Of a DNA stretch of 64,000 nt, positions 22,343 to 32,105 are shown in pieces. Both the position numbers and the translations under genes were made by a program. Positions within the stretch are counted from its first letter, which is position 1, and every line of letters begins with the position of its first letter. The notes beneath the pieces were generated by a model, which saw only the letters and a list, made by a program, of their open reading frames with translations, was not told the DNA's origin and made no database searches. The DNA is from Pseudomonas sp. (GTDB lineage: Bacteria; Pseudomonadota; Gammaproteobacteria; Pseudomonadales; Pseudomonadaceae), in the NCBI RefSeq assembly GCF_030698175.1, contig NZ_JAUYNT010000001.1:62001-126000 (forward strand), read 5' to 3'.

Positions 22343-25300
22343 ATGATCGACTTGCCGTCCGCGCTCTCAGCCCTGATTCACCCACGCCCGGGCGAGGACG
22401 AGCCGCAACTGCAGCAAGTCGCCAGCAACCTGCTCGGCCTGCTTGAGCAGGAAAACCTGGGCTTTTGGTGCTGGCCCTTGGCGCATAAGCGGATCTATCT
22501 CTCCAACACCGCCCGCCAACTACTCGGCCTGCTAGGTCCAGCGCCCAGCGCAGCACAGACCTACCTTGAATTGGTGCACCCCGACGATCAAGCCAGCGTC
22601 GAACAGGCGCTCAGCCGGCTGATCAATGGCCTGCCCCTGGAAACCGCCTTGCATCACCGCGTGCAGCACAGCGACGGGCAAATGCACTGGCTGCAACTCA
22701 GCGGTCAGCGCCAGTCACTGGCCAACGGCGAGCTGCAGCTGACCGGCTTACTGCGCGAAAGCCGCACGGCGCAGGCCGAGGCCGCCCTGCGGGCTAGCGA
22801 AAACAAATTTGCCGCATCGTTTCGCAGCACCCCCGACAGCATGATCATCACCCAGCGCGACACCGGTACTTTGCTGCAGGTCAATCCGGCCTTTGAGCGC
22901 CAGTTTGGCTGGAGCTCGGCGCAAGCCATCGGCCACACCAGCCTTGAAATGGGCCTCTGGTGCAATCCGCTAGACCGGCAAACAATGCTCACTGTCCTGG
23001 CCGACAATGGCCACTTTGAAGACTTGGAAGTCGAACTAACCCACCACGACGGCAACCACAGCACCAACCTGTTGTATGGCGCCGAGTGCCTGATTGATGG
23101 ACAAGTCTGCCTGGCCCTGACCCTGCGTGACATCAGCCACCAGCGCCAGCAAGAGCAAGCCTTGCGCGACAGCCAGGAACGCTTGCAACTGGCACTGGAG
23201 AGCGCCGAACTGGGCCTCTGGGACTGGCATCTGCCCAGCAACCAACTGTTTGCCTCGGCGCGCGCCGCCAGCCTGCACGGCCTGGCTAACGACACCTATA
23301 ACGGCCCCCTGGAAAGCTTTTTTACCCACATTCCACTGGAGGACCAACGCACTGCAGTGGCGTCCTTCAAGCAACTGCGTGACGGCCACCAAAGCAACAC
23401 GCGCACCACCTATTGCGCCCGGCATGCCGATGGCAGCCAGCATTTTCTGGAGGGCAGCGCCAAGCTCTACCGCAACGCTCAGGGCCAGCCCGAGCGCATG
23501 GTGGGGGTATTACGCGACATTACCGCCCGCACCCTGCGCGAGCAGGCACTGGTGGCCTCCGAAGAAAAATTCGCCTCGTTGTTCCAGGGCAGCCCCGAGC
23601 CTATTTGCGTCACCCGCCTGAGCGATGGCGTTTTTATCGAGATCAACCCAAGCTTTACCCAGGCATTTGGTTGGCAGCCAGAGCAGATCATCGGCAAAAA
23701 CGCCTTGGAAATAGATTTTTGGCTCGACCTCGAACTGCGCAAACAGCTGGGTAAACAACTGATGGCGCAGGGTCAACTGAACAATATCATTGTCAAATTT
23801 CGCGCCAAGAACGGCCAACTACTGACCTGCATAATCGCCGCCCGACTGATTCGTGTTGGCCGGCAACGCTGCATGATCACCACCTTTCGTGACATCAGCG
23901 CGCAGCAAGCAGCAGAACAGTTGCGCATTCTCAGCGAAGAGAAATTCACCAAAGCCTTCCACGCATCCCCCGATGGCATCAGCATTAGCGAGCTCAGCAG
24001 CGGTCGCTTTTTAGAGGTCAATCAAGGCTTTTGTCGGATCAGCGGCTACCCCGCAGAAGAGGTCATCGGCCGTACCTCACTGGAACTCAACCTATGGGAC
24101 GCTGAGCAGCGTCAATTATTACTGGAAACCCTCGCCAGTGACGGCTGCGCCCGCAACCTCGAGATGCATATCCGCGGTCGCAATGGCCAGTTGATGACAG
24201 CGCAGATTTCGGTACAGCCGATCACCATCGACGGCACCGCTTGCCTGCTGCTGATTGCCCGCGACATCAGCGATCTCAAGCAAGCTCAGGCGCAGATTGA
24301 ACACCTGGCCTACCACGACTCACTGACCAACCTGCCCAACCGCAGCCTGTTAATGGATCGTCTTAGCCAACAAGTAGCCCTGCTCAAGCGCCACAACTTG
24401 CGCGGTGCACTGTTGTTTATCGACCTCGACCACTTCAAGCACATCAACGACTCCCTCGGCCATCCGCTCGGCGATGCCGTACTGAAGATGGTCGCCGCGC
24501 GCCTGGAAATCAGCGTCCGCCAGGAAGATACGGTGGCGCGCCTGGGGGGCGATGAGTTCGTGGTACTGATCTCCGGGCTTGAGGGTTCGCGTGCCGAAGT
24601 GGCGCGCCAGGTGCGGGAGGTCGCCAACAAGCTGCGGCAACTGCTGAGCGAACCGATGCTGCTCGACGGCCATCGCCTGCAAGTCACCCCGAGCATCGGC
24701 ATGGTACTGATTCCCGATCACGGCGACACCCCGACGGACTTACTCAAACGTGCCGACATTGCCCTTTATCGCGCCAAAGCCAGCGGCCGTAATACCTTGC
24801 AGATGTTTCGCAAAAACATGCAGGCAGCCGCCAGCGCTCGGCTGCGCCTGGAACACGACTTGCGCCTGGCCCTGGCCCGCGGCGAGTTCGAGTTGTATTT
24901 GCAACCCCAAGTGGATGCCCGCGATGGCCAGATAATCGGCGCCGAAGCCTTGCTGCGCTGGAATCATCCGCAACATGGCCCGCAATCGCCGATCCACTTC
25001 ATTGAAGTACTGGAAGAAAGCGGATTGATAGTCGAGGTCGGCGACTGGGTGCTGAGCGAAGCCTGCCATCTGTGCGCCCAGCTCCTCGACGAAGGGCTGA
25101 TCAACGCCGGGCAGTTCAGTTTGTGCGTAAATATCAGCCCGCGACAGTTCCGCCAGCCGGGTTTCGTCGAGCGGGTTGAGCACAGCCTGAGCGCCAGTCG
25201 GCTGAACACCGCCCTGCTGACCCTGGAGATCACCGAAGGCATCGTCATCCACAACCTCGACGACACCATCGCCAAGATGCTGCAACTGAAGAAACTCGGC

Positions 25301-25633
25301 ATCAGCTTTGCCATGGACGACTTCGGCACCGGTTACTCTTCCCTGACCTACCTCAAGCGCTTGCCGGTAGACATCCTGAAAATTGACCAGTCGTTCGTGC
25401 GCGACGCCACACAAAACCCCAATGATGCCGAAATCATCCGCGCCATTGTCGCCATGGCGCTCAGCCTGGGCCTTGAGATAATTGCCGAAGGGGTTGAGCA
25501 CCAAGAGCAGCTAGCCCTACTGCAACTGCAAGGCTGCCACCTGTATCAGGGCTACCTGTACAGCCAGCCCCTGCCCTTACCGACCTTTCGCGCCCTGCTG
25601 GCACATGCCAAACAACGGCCACCGCTCAATTAA
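22343..25633 (+). CDS. Five-PAS diguanylate cyclase / phosphodiesterase (GGDEF-EAL)
   Basis: A 1096-residue soluble c-di-GMP enzyme with no signal peptide or membrane helix. About five PAS/PAC units occupy roughly 25-635, each followed by a GR(x)RDI-type PAC end such as VLRDITAR, TFRDISAQ and IARDISDL. The GGDEF domain (about 645-805) has an intact GGDEF at 735-739 and an RxxD inhibitory site (RQED) five residues before it. The EAL domain (about 825-1085) has EAL at 868-870, plus NISPRQF, LEITE, DDFGTGYSSL, KIDQSFV and AEGVE. Both catalytic domains therefore look active. The ATG at 22343 has an AGG upstream; a GTG at 22295 has no ribosome-binding site. Confidence 0.92.
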   Translation: MIDLPSALSALIHPRPGEDEPQLQQVASNLLGLLEQENLGFWCWPLAHKRIYLSNTARQLLGLLGPAPSAAQTYLELVHPDDQASVEQALSRLINGLPLETALHHRVQHSDGQMHWLQLSGQRQSLANGELQLTGLLRESRTAQAEAALRASENKFAASFRSTPDSMIITQRDTGTLLQVNPAFERQFGWSSAQAIGHTSLEMGLWCNPLDRQTMLTVLADNGHFEDLEVELTHHDGNHSTNLLYGAECLIDGQVCLALTLRDISHQRQQEQALRDSQERLQLALESAELGLWDWHLPSNQLFASARAASLHGLANDTYNGPLESFFTHIPLEDQRTAVASFKQLRDGHQSNTRTTYCARHADGSQHFLEGSAKLYRNAQGQPERMVGVLRDITARTLREQALVASEEKFASLFQGSPEPICVTRLSDGVFIEINPSFTQAFGWQPEQIIGKNALEIDFWLDLELRKQLGKQLMAQGQLNNIIVKFRAKNGQLLTCIIAARLIRVGRQRCMITTFRDISAQQAAEQLRILSEEKFTKAFHASPDGISISELSSGRFLEVNQGFCRISGYPAEEVIGRTSLELNLWDAEQRQLLLETLASDGCARNLEMHIRGRNGQLMTAQISVQPITIDGTACLLLIARDISDLKQAQAQIEHLAYHDSLTNLPNRSLLMDRLSQQVALLKRHNLRGALLFIDLDHFKHINDSLGHPLGDAVLKMVAARLEISVRQEDTVARLGGDEFVVLISGLEGSRAEVARQVREVANKLRQLLSEPMLLDGHRLQVTPSIGMVLIPDHGDTPTDLLKRADIALYRAKASGRNTLQMFRKNMQAAASARLRLEHDLRLALARGEFELYLQPQVDARDGQIIGAEALLRWNHPQHGPQSPIHFIEVLEESGLIVEVGDWVLSEACHLCAQLLDEGLINAGQFSLCVNISPRQFRQPGFVERVEHSLSASRLNTALLTLEITEGIVIHNLDDTIAKMLQLKKLGISFAMDDFGTGYSSLTYLKRLPVDILKIDQSFVRDATQNPNDAEIIRAIVAMALSLGLEIIAEGVEHQEQLALLQLQGCHLYQGYLYSQPLPLPTFRALLAHAKQRPPLN

Positions 25634-25646
25634 GGACGGCAGAAAT

Positions 25647-26615
25647 TTAGGCCGACAGCGCCTCGCCGGCGCCATTGAAACCCAGCAGCAAATCAACCCG
25701 GACGCAGTCATGCTCGCGGCGCACTTCATGAAACAGCAGCATGGCTTCCGGATAGTTGCGGCTCAGCATCGCTAGCCACTGTTTCAAACGCCCGGTGGCG
25801 CAACGGCCGGTCATCTTGCTGCGCACCTGCCGCCAGAACTCGCACAACATTGGCTGTAACTGCAGCCAGGTCATCGGTGCAACCTCAACACCGGCCCGCG
25901 CGGCGGCAATCTGCAGGGCCAGATCGGGGCGGGAGACCAGGCCGCGGCCGAGCATGATGTCCTCGACGCCACTGATCTCGCGGCAGCGGCGCCAGTCGTC
26001 CAGATCCCAGACTTCACCATTGGCAAACACCGGCACCTTGACCACCTCCTGCACCCGCGCCACCCACTCCCAGTGGGCCGGCGGCTTGTAGCCATCGGCT
26101 TTGGTCCGTGCATGCACCACTATCTGTGCCGCACCGCCGTCTGCCAGCGCCTGCGCGCACTCGAGGGCGGCGTCGGGGCTATCAAAACCCAGGCGCATCT
26201 TGGCGGTGACCGGGATATGCGCCGGCGTTGCTCGGCGTACCTCGCAGAGGATGCGATGGAGTAACTCGGGCTCTTTGAGCAACACCGCACCACCGCGCGA
26301 ACGGTTGACGGTCTTGGCCGGGCAGCCAAAGTTCAGATCAATCACCGGCGCGCCGAGGGTGCAGGCAAAGGCGGCGTTATCGCCCAGACAGGTCGGATCG
26401 GAGCCGAGCAACTGCACCCGCAACGGCGTGCCGGCGGCGGTGCGGGCGCCGCTGGCCAGTTCCGGGGCTAATTTTTCAAAGGTACTGAGCGGCAGCAGAC
26501 GCTCGCTGACGCGGATAAATTCAGTCACGCACCAGTCGATAGCGCCGACACGGGTTAACACATCACGGAGGATTTCATCGACCAAACCCTCCATCGGCGC
26601 CAAGGCAATTTGCAC
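25647..26615 (-). CDS. dusC: tRNA-dihydrouridine(16) synthase
   Basis: An FMN enzyme that reduces uridine 16 in tRNA D-loops. It is 322 residues, with the short Dus start [13 protein letters not shown]. The catalytic Cys is C98 in NFGCPAK, the same number as in E. coli DusC. Further motifs are [14 protein letters not shown] and [10 protein letters not shown]. The DusC assignment rather than DusB rests on the N-terminal form and length. A second Dus gene (dusA) lies at 46.3 kb. It is downstream of the thioesterase on the same strand, separated by a small hairpin repeat. Confidence 0.93.
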   Translation of the reverse strand: MQIALAPMEGLVDEILRDVLTRVGAIDWCVTEFIRVSERLLPLSTFEKLAPELASGARTAAGTPLRVQLLGSDPTCLGDNAAFACTLGAPVIDLNFGCPAKTVNRSRGGAVLLKEPELLHRILCEVRRATPAHIPVTAKMRLGFDSPDAALECAQALADGGAAQIVVHARTKADGYKPPAHWEWVARVQEVVKVPVFANGEVWDLDDWRRCREISGVEDIMLGRGLVSRPDLALQIAAARAGVEVAPMTWLQLQPMLCEFWRQVRSKMTGRCATGRLKQWLAMLSRNYPEAMLLFHEVRREHDCVRVDLLLGFNGAGEALSA

Positions 26616-26739
26616 GCAAGAATATCCACAGGCTGAAATAAGGGCGGCGATTGTACTGCAGGCGCGCTCGGGCCAACGGCAAAATCTGCCGCCGTTCAGC
26701 GGTCTGAAACGACGAACAATCCAGTACCGAAGGCAAGAC

Positions 26740-26775
26740 GTAGGATGGACTCAGGAGCGCAGCGAACAGTCCATC
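26740..26775. repeat. REP-like hairpin, copy 1
   Basis: TAGGATGGACTCAGGAGCGC followed by AGCGAACAGTCCATC forms a stem GATGGACT / AGTCCATC around a conserved CAGGAGCGCAGCG loop. A second copy with a compensated stem is at 35724-35759. It resembles the short extragenic palindromes common in Pseudomonas and sits between dusC and the thioesterase gene. Confidence 0.7.
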
Positions 26776-26789
26776 GCCACTCAGCTCAT

Positions 26790-27239
26790 TTACAGCTGCA
26801 GTGGATAAGCTTCGGTCACCGCCGCGCCATAACCCTCGAGAAACTCCGCCGGCATGCGCTTGGGTTTGCCGCTGGAGATCTCGATGCAGACGAAGGTGGT
26901 CTGCGCGCGCAGCAAGGTGCTGGCGTCTTCCGGGCGCCACAGCTGAAAACGGCGGGTCATCTTCAAGCGCTGGTCAGACTCGACAATCCAGGTGGCCATC
27001 TGTAATTGCTGGCCCTCATAGGCGCTGGCTAGATAGTCGATCTCATGACGCAACACCGCCATGGCCCTGTCGAGCCGGCGGTACTCACACAGGTCCAAGC
27101 CCAGGTACTGCGAATGCCGCCAGGCGCAGCGCTCCAGCCAGCTGACATAGACGGCGTTGTTGGCATGCCCAAGGCCGTCGATATCCTCGGGGCTAACCGT
27201 CAGATCGATGACAAAGGGTGTCGGCAAGTCCCAACTCAT
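26790..27239 (-). CDS. Acyl-CoA thioesterase, 4HBT hot-dog family
   Basis: A 149-residue single-hot-dog thioesterase. The family signature with the catalytic Asp is DIDGLGHANNAVYVSWLE (about 16-34). The rest follows the 4-hydroxybenzoyl-CoA thioesterase pattern, with the long central helix and five-strand sheet implied by the hydrophobic spacing. The ATG at 27239 overlaps the eda stop as ATGA, so it is probably translated by coupling to eda. An upstream extension of 22 codons reads through eda sequence and is rejected. The acyl-CoA substrate is unknown. Confidence 0.87.
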   Translation of the reverse strand: MSWDLPTPFVIDLTVSPEDIDGLGHANNAVYVSWLERCAWRHSQYLGLDLCEYRRLDRAMAVLRHEIDYLASAYEGQQLQMATWIVESDQRLKMTRRFQLWRPEDASTLLRAQTTFVCIEISSGKPKRMPAEFLEGYGAAVTEAYPLQL

Positions 27240-27886
27240 GACTGCTGATCCAAGCGCGCGGCGCTTTCGCGAGCCTCGCAAGCCAGTTGGGTAATTTGAT
27301 CCCAAGCCCGAGCACGGACCAAATTACTCGGTGCCAGCCAAGTACCACCGACGCAGGCGACATTCGGCAAGCGCAAAAAGCTGAGTAGATTGTCCGGTGT
27401 CACCCCACCAGTGGGGCAAAAACTAATGCCGGTGAAGGGGCCTTTGAAACTTTTCAGCATCTTCACGCTGGTGCTGCCGTCAGCCGGGAACAACTTCAGC
27501 GAGCGATAACCGTATTCGAGCGCCAGCAAGATCTCCGACGGTGTCATCACCCCCGGCAAATACGGCAGCCCTGAATCTTCCGCCGCTGCAGCCAAGCGTT
27601 CGGTACAGCCGGGGCTGACCGCGAACTGCGCACCGGCCTCGCGGGCTTCCAGAAACTGTTCGCTGTGGATCAGTGTGCCGGCGCCCACCAGCAACTGCGG
27701 CAGCTCTTGGCGAATCGCGGCCAGCGCATCCAGCGCTCGCGGGGTACGCAGGGTTACCTCGAGCACCTCGACGCCACCGGCATACAGCGCCCGCGCCAGA
27801 TCCAGCGCCAGACTGACATCTTCAATCACCAGCACCGGCAATACCGGGCGAGCGCGCTTGAGTACCTGTTCAATGCTCAACTGCAT
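27236..27886 (-). CDS. eda: KDPG aldolase (2-keto-3-deoxy-6-phosphogluconate aldolase)
   Basis: Splits 2-keto-3-deoxy-6-phosphogluconate to pyruvate and glyceraldehyde-3-phosphate, the last step of the Entner-Doudoroff pathway. It is 216 residues. The Schiff-base Lys is K131 in SLKLFPAD. Further motifs are EVTLRTP, GAGTL and SPGC. The ATG at 27886 is chosen because the family starts just before VLPVLVIED and a GGAG lies about 9 nt upstream. Frames opening further upstream have no family match. It is coupled to the downstream thioesterase and follows pgl by 190 bp. Confidence 0.95.
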   Translation of the reverse strand: MQLSIEQVLKRARPVLPVLVIEDVSLALDLARALYAGGVEVLEVTLRTPRALDALAAIRQELPQLLVGAGTLIHSEQFLEAREAGAQFAVSPGCTERLAAAAEDSGLPYLPGVMTPSEILLALEYGYRSLKLFPADGSTSVKMLKSFKGPFTGISFCPTGGVTPDNLLSFLRLPNVACVGGTWLAPSNLVRARAWDQITQLACEARESAARLDQQS

Positions 27887-28076
27887 AGCTCTAACTCCCA
27901 TGTTATGAGTCCCAGTCCAAACTCGTTGCGCCCTGATCGGCCGGGTCTTCCAGGCGGCACTTAACTCAACTTGCAACAGTCCACGTAGAGTATCCACTTC
28001 GATCCAGTCGCCATAATGACACTCAACATGGCCAATCCTGTTTATTCACACAGCTATTAATGCCGAGTGTAACGGC
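27887..28076. other. Intergenic gap between pgl and eda
   Basis: 190 bp without a supported gene. The eda frame stays open for part of it, but no start or similarity supports coding. It probably holds an eda leader or promoter. Confidence 0.5.
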
Positions 28077-28766
28077 TCAGGGCGCGGAAAAGATCTGCAC
28101 CCGTTGCGTCGTCCGCCAGATCAGCGCATGCACCGGCCAAGCGCGACTGGCCGGCATGTCGGCGAGCACCGCCTCGAGCATCTCGCGCTTGACCGCGCCA
28201 AACACCAAGAGCCCCAACCACTGACTACTGGCCAATAGGGCCAAATTGGTCGATAGCCGCACGCGTGGCTCGCTCGGCGCTTGCGCCAGCAGCGCGGCGG
28301 GTTCGCAGTCTGGGTCAAGAGCCGCCGCCACCCCCGGCATCTGCGGGAACAGTGAGGCAAAGTGACCATCTTCGCCCATGCCCAGCAGCACCAAATCCAG
28401 CGGCAGCCAAGTGCACAGCTGCGCCCCCCAGGCCTGGACAGCCAGCTCTGGACTCGCCTCCTGACGTGGATCTAAACAAACCGCGGCGGGCAAGCCTTGC
28501 TGCAACAAGCGCAGGTTGCTGGCGGGATCGGCCGCCGGCACCCAACGTTCATCGGTGGCACTCAGATCCACCCGCGACCAATCCAGCGCAGCCTCGGCCA
28601 GCAACGGCAGCAACAATTGCGGGCTGCTACCACCCGGCAACAGCATCTTGGCGCGCGGCTTGGCGCTCAGCGCGGCCTGCAGTTGCGCGGCGAGCTCGGC
28701 ACTCAGCGCCTGCACACAGTCGCGGCGCTCGCTAAAGGCATGAATGATTGCAGGGGATTGGCTCAC
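28077..28766 (-). CDS. pgl: 6-phosphogluconolactonase
   Basis: Hydrolyses 6-phosphogluconolactone to 6-phosphogluconate between Zwf and Edd. It is a 229-residue DevB/SOL-type protein of the NagB fold. Motifs are LPGGSSPQLLL (phosphate loop), LSATDERWV and LLGMGEDGHFASLFP with the catalytic His. In many pseudomonads the order is hexR-zwf-pgl-eda. Here a tRNA cluster lies immediately upstream, so zwf and hexR must be elsewhere or absent. Confidence 0.95.
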   Translation of the reverse strand: MSQSPAIIHAFSERRDCVQALSAELAAQLQAALSAKPRAKMLLPGGSSPQLLLPLLAEAALDWSRVDLSATDERWVPAADPASNLRLLQQGLPAAVCLDPRQEASPELAVQAWGAQLCTWLPLDLVLLGMGEDGHFASLFPQMPGVAAALDPDCEPAALLAQAPSEPRVRLSTNLALLASSQWLGLLVFGAVKREMLEAVLADMPASRAWPVHALIWRTTQRVQIFSAP

Positions 28767-28893
28767 GGCAGCCTCAGGACAGCAGAGTTGAAACCATCAT
28801 CATGCGCCCTCCCGCTCCGCGGCGTAATAACCAGGGCAGCTAACCGCCAGGATCGCTCAAGGGACAAGTTTTCTTGCCCGGAAAAAATCCAGG

Positions 28894-28925
28894 CAAACAA
28901 AAGGGGCCATCCAATGGATGACCCC
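28894..28925 (-). terminator. Terminator of the duplicated tRNA-Glu/Ala cluster
   Basis: On the minus strand GGGGTCATCC and GGATGGCCCC form a 10-bp stem with one G-T-type pair and a 3-nt loop, followed by TTTTGTTTG. It lies just after the last tRNA-Glu of the cluster. Confidence 0.8.
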
Positions 28926-28953
28926 TGAACCCGAAAACCGGGAAAACTAAATA

Positions 28954-29029
28954 TGGCGTCCCCTAGGGGACTCGAACCCCTGTTACCGCCGTGAAAGGGC
29001 GGTGTCCTAGGCCACTAGACGAAGGGGAC
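28954..29029 (-). tRNA. tRNA-Glu (TTC), copy A
   Basis: 76 nt with encoded CCA. The acceptor GTCCCCT pairs with AGGGGAC, and the anticodon loop CTTTCAC gives TTC. It is identical to the copies at 29212 and 58140. Confidence 0.97.
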
Positions 29030-29086
29030 AAATCCTTCTATTTACAACAACCTAAAGCCGAGGTGGCCAGCGTTAGGCTCAATAAT

Positions 29087-29162
<76 letters not shown>

Positions 29163-29211
29163 AGATTTAACGTCTCTCGACCCGCAACACCGAAGCACTG
29201 CGGTTTGAAAA

Positions 29212-29287
29212 TGGCGTCCCCTAGGGGACTCGAACCCCTGTTACCGCCGTGAAAGGGCGGTGTCCTAGGCCACTAGACGAAGGGGAC
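29212..29287 (-). tRNA. tRNA-Glu (TTC), copy B
   Basis: Same 76-nt sequence as copy A (anticodon TTC, encoded CCA). It belongs to the upstream unit of the tandem Glu-Ala duplication. Confidence 0.97.
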
Positions 29288-29344
29288 GCAAAACCTTCTG
29301 TGTAACTACCTAAAGCCGAGGTGGCCAGCTCTAGATTCAAGAAT

Positions 29345-29420
<76 letters not shown>

Positions 29421-29524
29421 ATTCAAGGACGGGGCGCATGTTAAGCGCGGCCCTTGTGTCTGTCAACACCCATTTAGCTTAACAGACTTTGTTTATGCTG
29501 CTAGAACAACCACTTACCCCCCGA

Positions 29525-29544
29525 CCACCGGCATAATCCGGCGG
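29525..29544 (-). terminator. Weak hairpin after gltX
   Basis: CCGCCGG and CCGGTGG form a 7-bp stem (one G-T pair) around a 6-nt loop, 12 bp after the gltX stop. No T-run follows, so its role as a terminator is doubtful. Confidence 0.3.
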
Positions 29545-29555
29545 CCGGAGCGCAA

Positions 29556-31040
29556 TTAACCGGCGATTGCCGCCAATAATTTCTCCCACTCTTTGACTTC
29601 TTTCTTCGATGCGCCGCCCAGCAACTCAAGGGCCTGACGCAAGCGGAAACGGGTCATGTCCGGCCCGATGATCTCCATCGCATCCAGCACCGAGACCGAA
29701 CTGGCGTGGCCGGTGATGGCCGCAAACATCAGCGGCATGGCATCGCGCAACTTCAGTTCCAGCGACTCAACCACCGCTTGAATGCAGCCGGTGATGCGCT
29801 CTTTGTCCCACTGACGCAGCGCTTCGAGCTTCCACAAAATCAATTGCATCAGTTGGCGCACTTGCTCAGGCGACAGCTTTTTGTGTTCAAACAGTTTGGC
29901 GTCCAGCGGTACCGAACCGGCGAAGAAAAACCCGGCCAGCGGGGCGATCTGACTAAAAGTCTCGACCCGCCCCTGCACGTGCGGGGCGATCTGCATCAGG
30001 TACTCGGGATTGAATGCCCACTTCTGCACTTCGGCGGCAAAGGTCTCGACACTCAGTTCACGCAGCCACTGACCGTTGAGCCAGGACAACTTCTCCATGT
30101 CGAAGATCGGCCCACCGAGGGAGACCCGCTGAATATCGAAGTGCTCGATCATCTCAGCCAGACTGAATTTCTCCCGCTCATCCGGCATCGACCAGCCCAT
30201 GCGCCCCAGATAGTTGAGCATCGCCTGGGGCAGAAAGCCCATGCGCTCGTAGAAGGTCACCGAGGTCGGATTCTTGCGCTTGGACAGCTTGCTCTTGTCC
30301 GGGTTACGCAACAGCGGCATGTAGCACAGCTGCGGTTGCTCCCAGCCAAAGTACTCATACAACTTGATCAATTTGGGCGCCGACGGCAGCCACTCTTCAC
30401 CGCGCAACACGTGGGTGATGCCCATCAAATGGTCATCCACTACGTTGGCCAGAAAGTAGGTCGGCAGACCGTCGGTCTTCATCAAGACCTGCATGTCCAT
30501 CCGATCCCAAGGGATTTCCACCGTGCCACGCAGCATGTCCGGCACCACGCAAACACCCTCGCTCGGCACCTGCATGCGCACCACATGGGCTTCGCCAGCG
30601 GCAATGCGCTGCTGCGCAACGGCCGGTTCCAGATGCAAACAATGGCCGTCGTAGCGCGGGGTTTCCTTGTTGGCCATCTGCTCGGCGCGTACCTGGTCGA
30701 GGCGCTCGGACGAGCAGAAGCACGGGAAGGCATGGCCCTTGGCGACTAATTCATCGGAGTACTTCTTGTAGATCTCGCCACGTTCGCTTTGCCGATACGG
30801 GCCGTGCGGGCCGCCGATGTCCGGGCCCTCGTCCCACTCGATACCCAGCCAGCGCAGCGAGTCAAAAATCTGCTGCTCGGATTCGCGCGTGGAGCGCACC
30901 TGATCGGTGTCTTCAATGCGCAAAATAAACTGACCACCGTGCTGGCGGGCGAAACACAGGTTGAACAACGCAATATAGGCGGTGCCAACGTGCGGATCGC
31001 CAGTCGGGGATGGCGCGATACGGGTACGAACAATGGTCAT
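29556..31040 (-). CDS. gltX: Glutamate--tRNA ligase
   Basis: A class I aminoacyl-tRNA synthetase that charges tRNA-Glu. It is 494 residues. The HIGH-type motif is [13 protein letters not shown] (about 9-21), and the KMSKS equivalent is KLSKRKNP (about 240). The C-terminal all-helical anticodon-binding domain is intact. The ATG at 31040 ([10 protein letters not shown]) is the family start; an upstream Met would add 13 unlike residues. It lies directly upstream of the tRNA-Ala/Glu cluster on the same strand, placing the enzyme beside two copies of its substrate tRNA. Confidence 0.97.
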   Translation of the reverse strand: MTIVRTRIAPSPTGDPHVGTAYIALFNLCFARQHGGQFILRIEDTDQVRSTRESEQQIFDSLRWLGIEWDEGPDIGGPHGPYRQSERGEIYKKYSDELVAKGHAFPCFCSSERLDQVRAEQMANKETPRYDGHCLHLEPAVAQQRIAAGEAHVVRMQVPSEGVCVVPDMLRGTVEIPWDRMDMQVLMKTDGLPTYFLANVVDDHLMGITHVLRGEEWLPSAPKLIKLYEYFGWEQPQLCYMPLLRNPDKSKLSKRKNPTSVTFYERMGFLPQAMLNYLGRMGWSMPDEREKFSLAEMIEHFDIQRVSLGGPIFDMEKLSWLNGQWLRELSVETFAAEVQKWAFNPEYLMQIAPHVQGRVETFSQIAPLAGFFFAGSVPLDAKLFEHKKLSPEQVRQLMQLILWKLEALRQWDKERITGCIQAVVESLELKLRDAMPLMFAAITGHASSVSVLDAMEIIGPDMTRFRLRQALELLGGASKKEVKEWEKLLAAIAG

Positions 31041-31108
31041 GGAAACTCTCGGCTCTCGGCTTGCAATAGCGCAGATCAATCAAGACCCGAATCTTACAGC
31101 CTCGCCAC

Positions 31109-31999
31109 TCAAGGCTCCAGCAAAGGCCCCACCTCGGTGCTCAGGTTAGCCAGCAAAAAATCCAGGAAAGCCTTCACTTTCATGGTTTGAAAACGCCGCG
31201 ACGGGTACACCGCATACAGCTCACTGCTGGGCAGCTGCGCCTGCGGCAACAGCTCAATCAGCCGTCCGCTGGCCACTTCTTCACGACTGATCATCAGCGG
31301 CAACCCGGCAATCCCGGCCCCGGCCAGCGCCGCCTCACGGGCAAAAGTGATGTTGTTGCACGACAACACCCGCTGGCAGGCGATGTTTTGTCCCAATACC
31401 GGCCAGTAACGCGGCGAATCCGCCGGCAGCAAAATGGCTCGATGCTCACTCAACTGCGCCACCGTCTGCGGCGCACCATGCAACTGCAAATAGGCCGGGC
31501 TGGCACACAGGCTGCGCGCACTGATCAGCAGGCGTCGGGCGATCAGGGTCGAATCCTGCGGCTGACCGACCAGCATCACGATATCGACGCCCTCCTCGAC
31601 CGGATCAACCTTGCGCGAGGTCAGCTCAACCTCGGCAGTGATCTGCGGGTATTCGCGCATAAAATCCCCCAGCACCCGGCCCAGAAATAGCTGACCAAAT
31701 TCAATCGGCGCGGTGATCCGCAGCAAGCCGGATGGCTGCAACTGCAACTGCATGACCGCTTGCTCGGCCTCGGCAAAATCCAACATGATTTGCCGGCAAC
31801 GCTCGTAATAGGCCTGCCCCACCTCGGTGAGGCGCAGTTTGCGGGTGGTGCGATTGAGCAAACGCACCCCCAAACGCTCCTCCAGCAAGGCGATCCGCCG
31901 ACTGACTGTCGACTTTTGCATGTTCAGCCCAAGCGCTGCCTGGGTGAAGCTATGGCACTCGACCACCCGGGTGAAGATCAAGGCATCATCTAGCCCCAT
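31109..31999 (-). CDS. LysR-family regulator divergent from the efflux genes
   Basis: A 296-residue LysR protein. The helix-turn-helix lies within SFTQAALGLNMQKSTVSRRIALLEE (about 16-40). The effector domain (about 88-290) is of the CrgA/DhcR-like subgroup (PSGLLRITAPIEFGQLFL). It is divergent from emrA across 106 bp, so it probably regulates the EmrAB-like pump. No ligand can be assigned. Confidence 0.88.
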   Translation of the reverse strand: MGLDDALIFTRVVECHSFTQAALGLNMQKSTVSRRIALLEERLGVRLLNRTTRKLRLTEVGQAYYERCRQIMLDFAEAEQAVMQLQLQPSGLLRITAPIEFGQLFLGRVLGDFMREYPQITAEVELTSRKVDPVEEGVDIVMLVGQPQDSTLIARRLLISARSLCASPAYLQLHGAPQTVAQLSEHRAILLPADSPRYWPVLGQNIACQRVLSCNNITFAREAALAGAGIAGLPLMISREEVASGRLIELLPQAQLPSSELYAVYPSRRFQTMKVKAFLDFLLANLSTEVGPLLEP

Positions 32000-32105
32000 G
32001 ATTGTTCCTCATAAGCAACAAAGTTTCCGAAGTCTACCGACTACAAGCACACAAGGAACACTGCTAGATTTACCGACATTCTGCCAGTCGTCAGCCGAGC
32101 CTTTT

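Noticed and set aside
27887..27997. N-terminal extension of KDPG aldolase
   Set aside because: Open but unlike the family; the ATG at 27886 with a GGAG upstream gives the normal length.
28767..28893. Remnant of zwf upstream of pgl
   Set aside because: The 127 bp before the terminator contain no stretch resembling the Zwf C-terminus in any frame.
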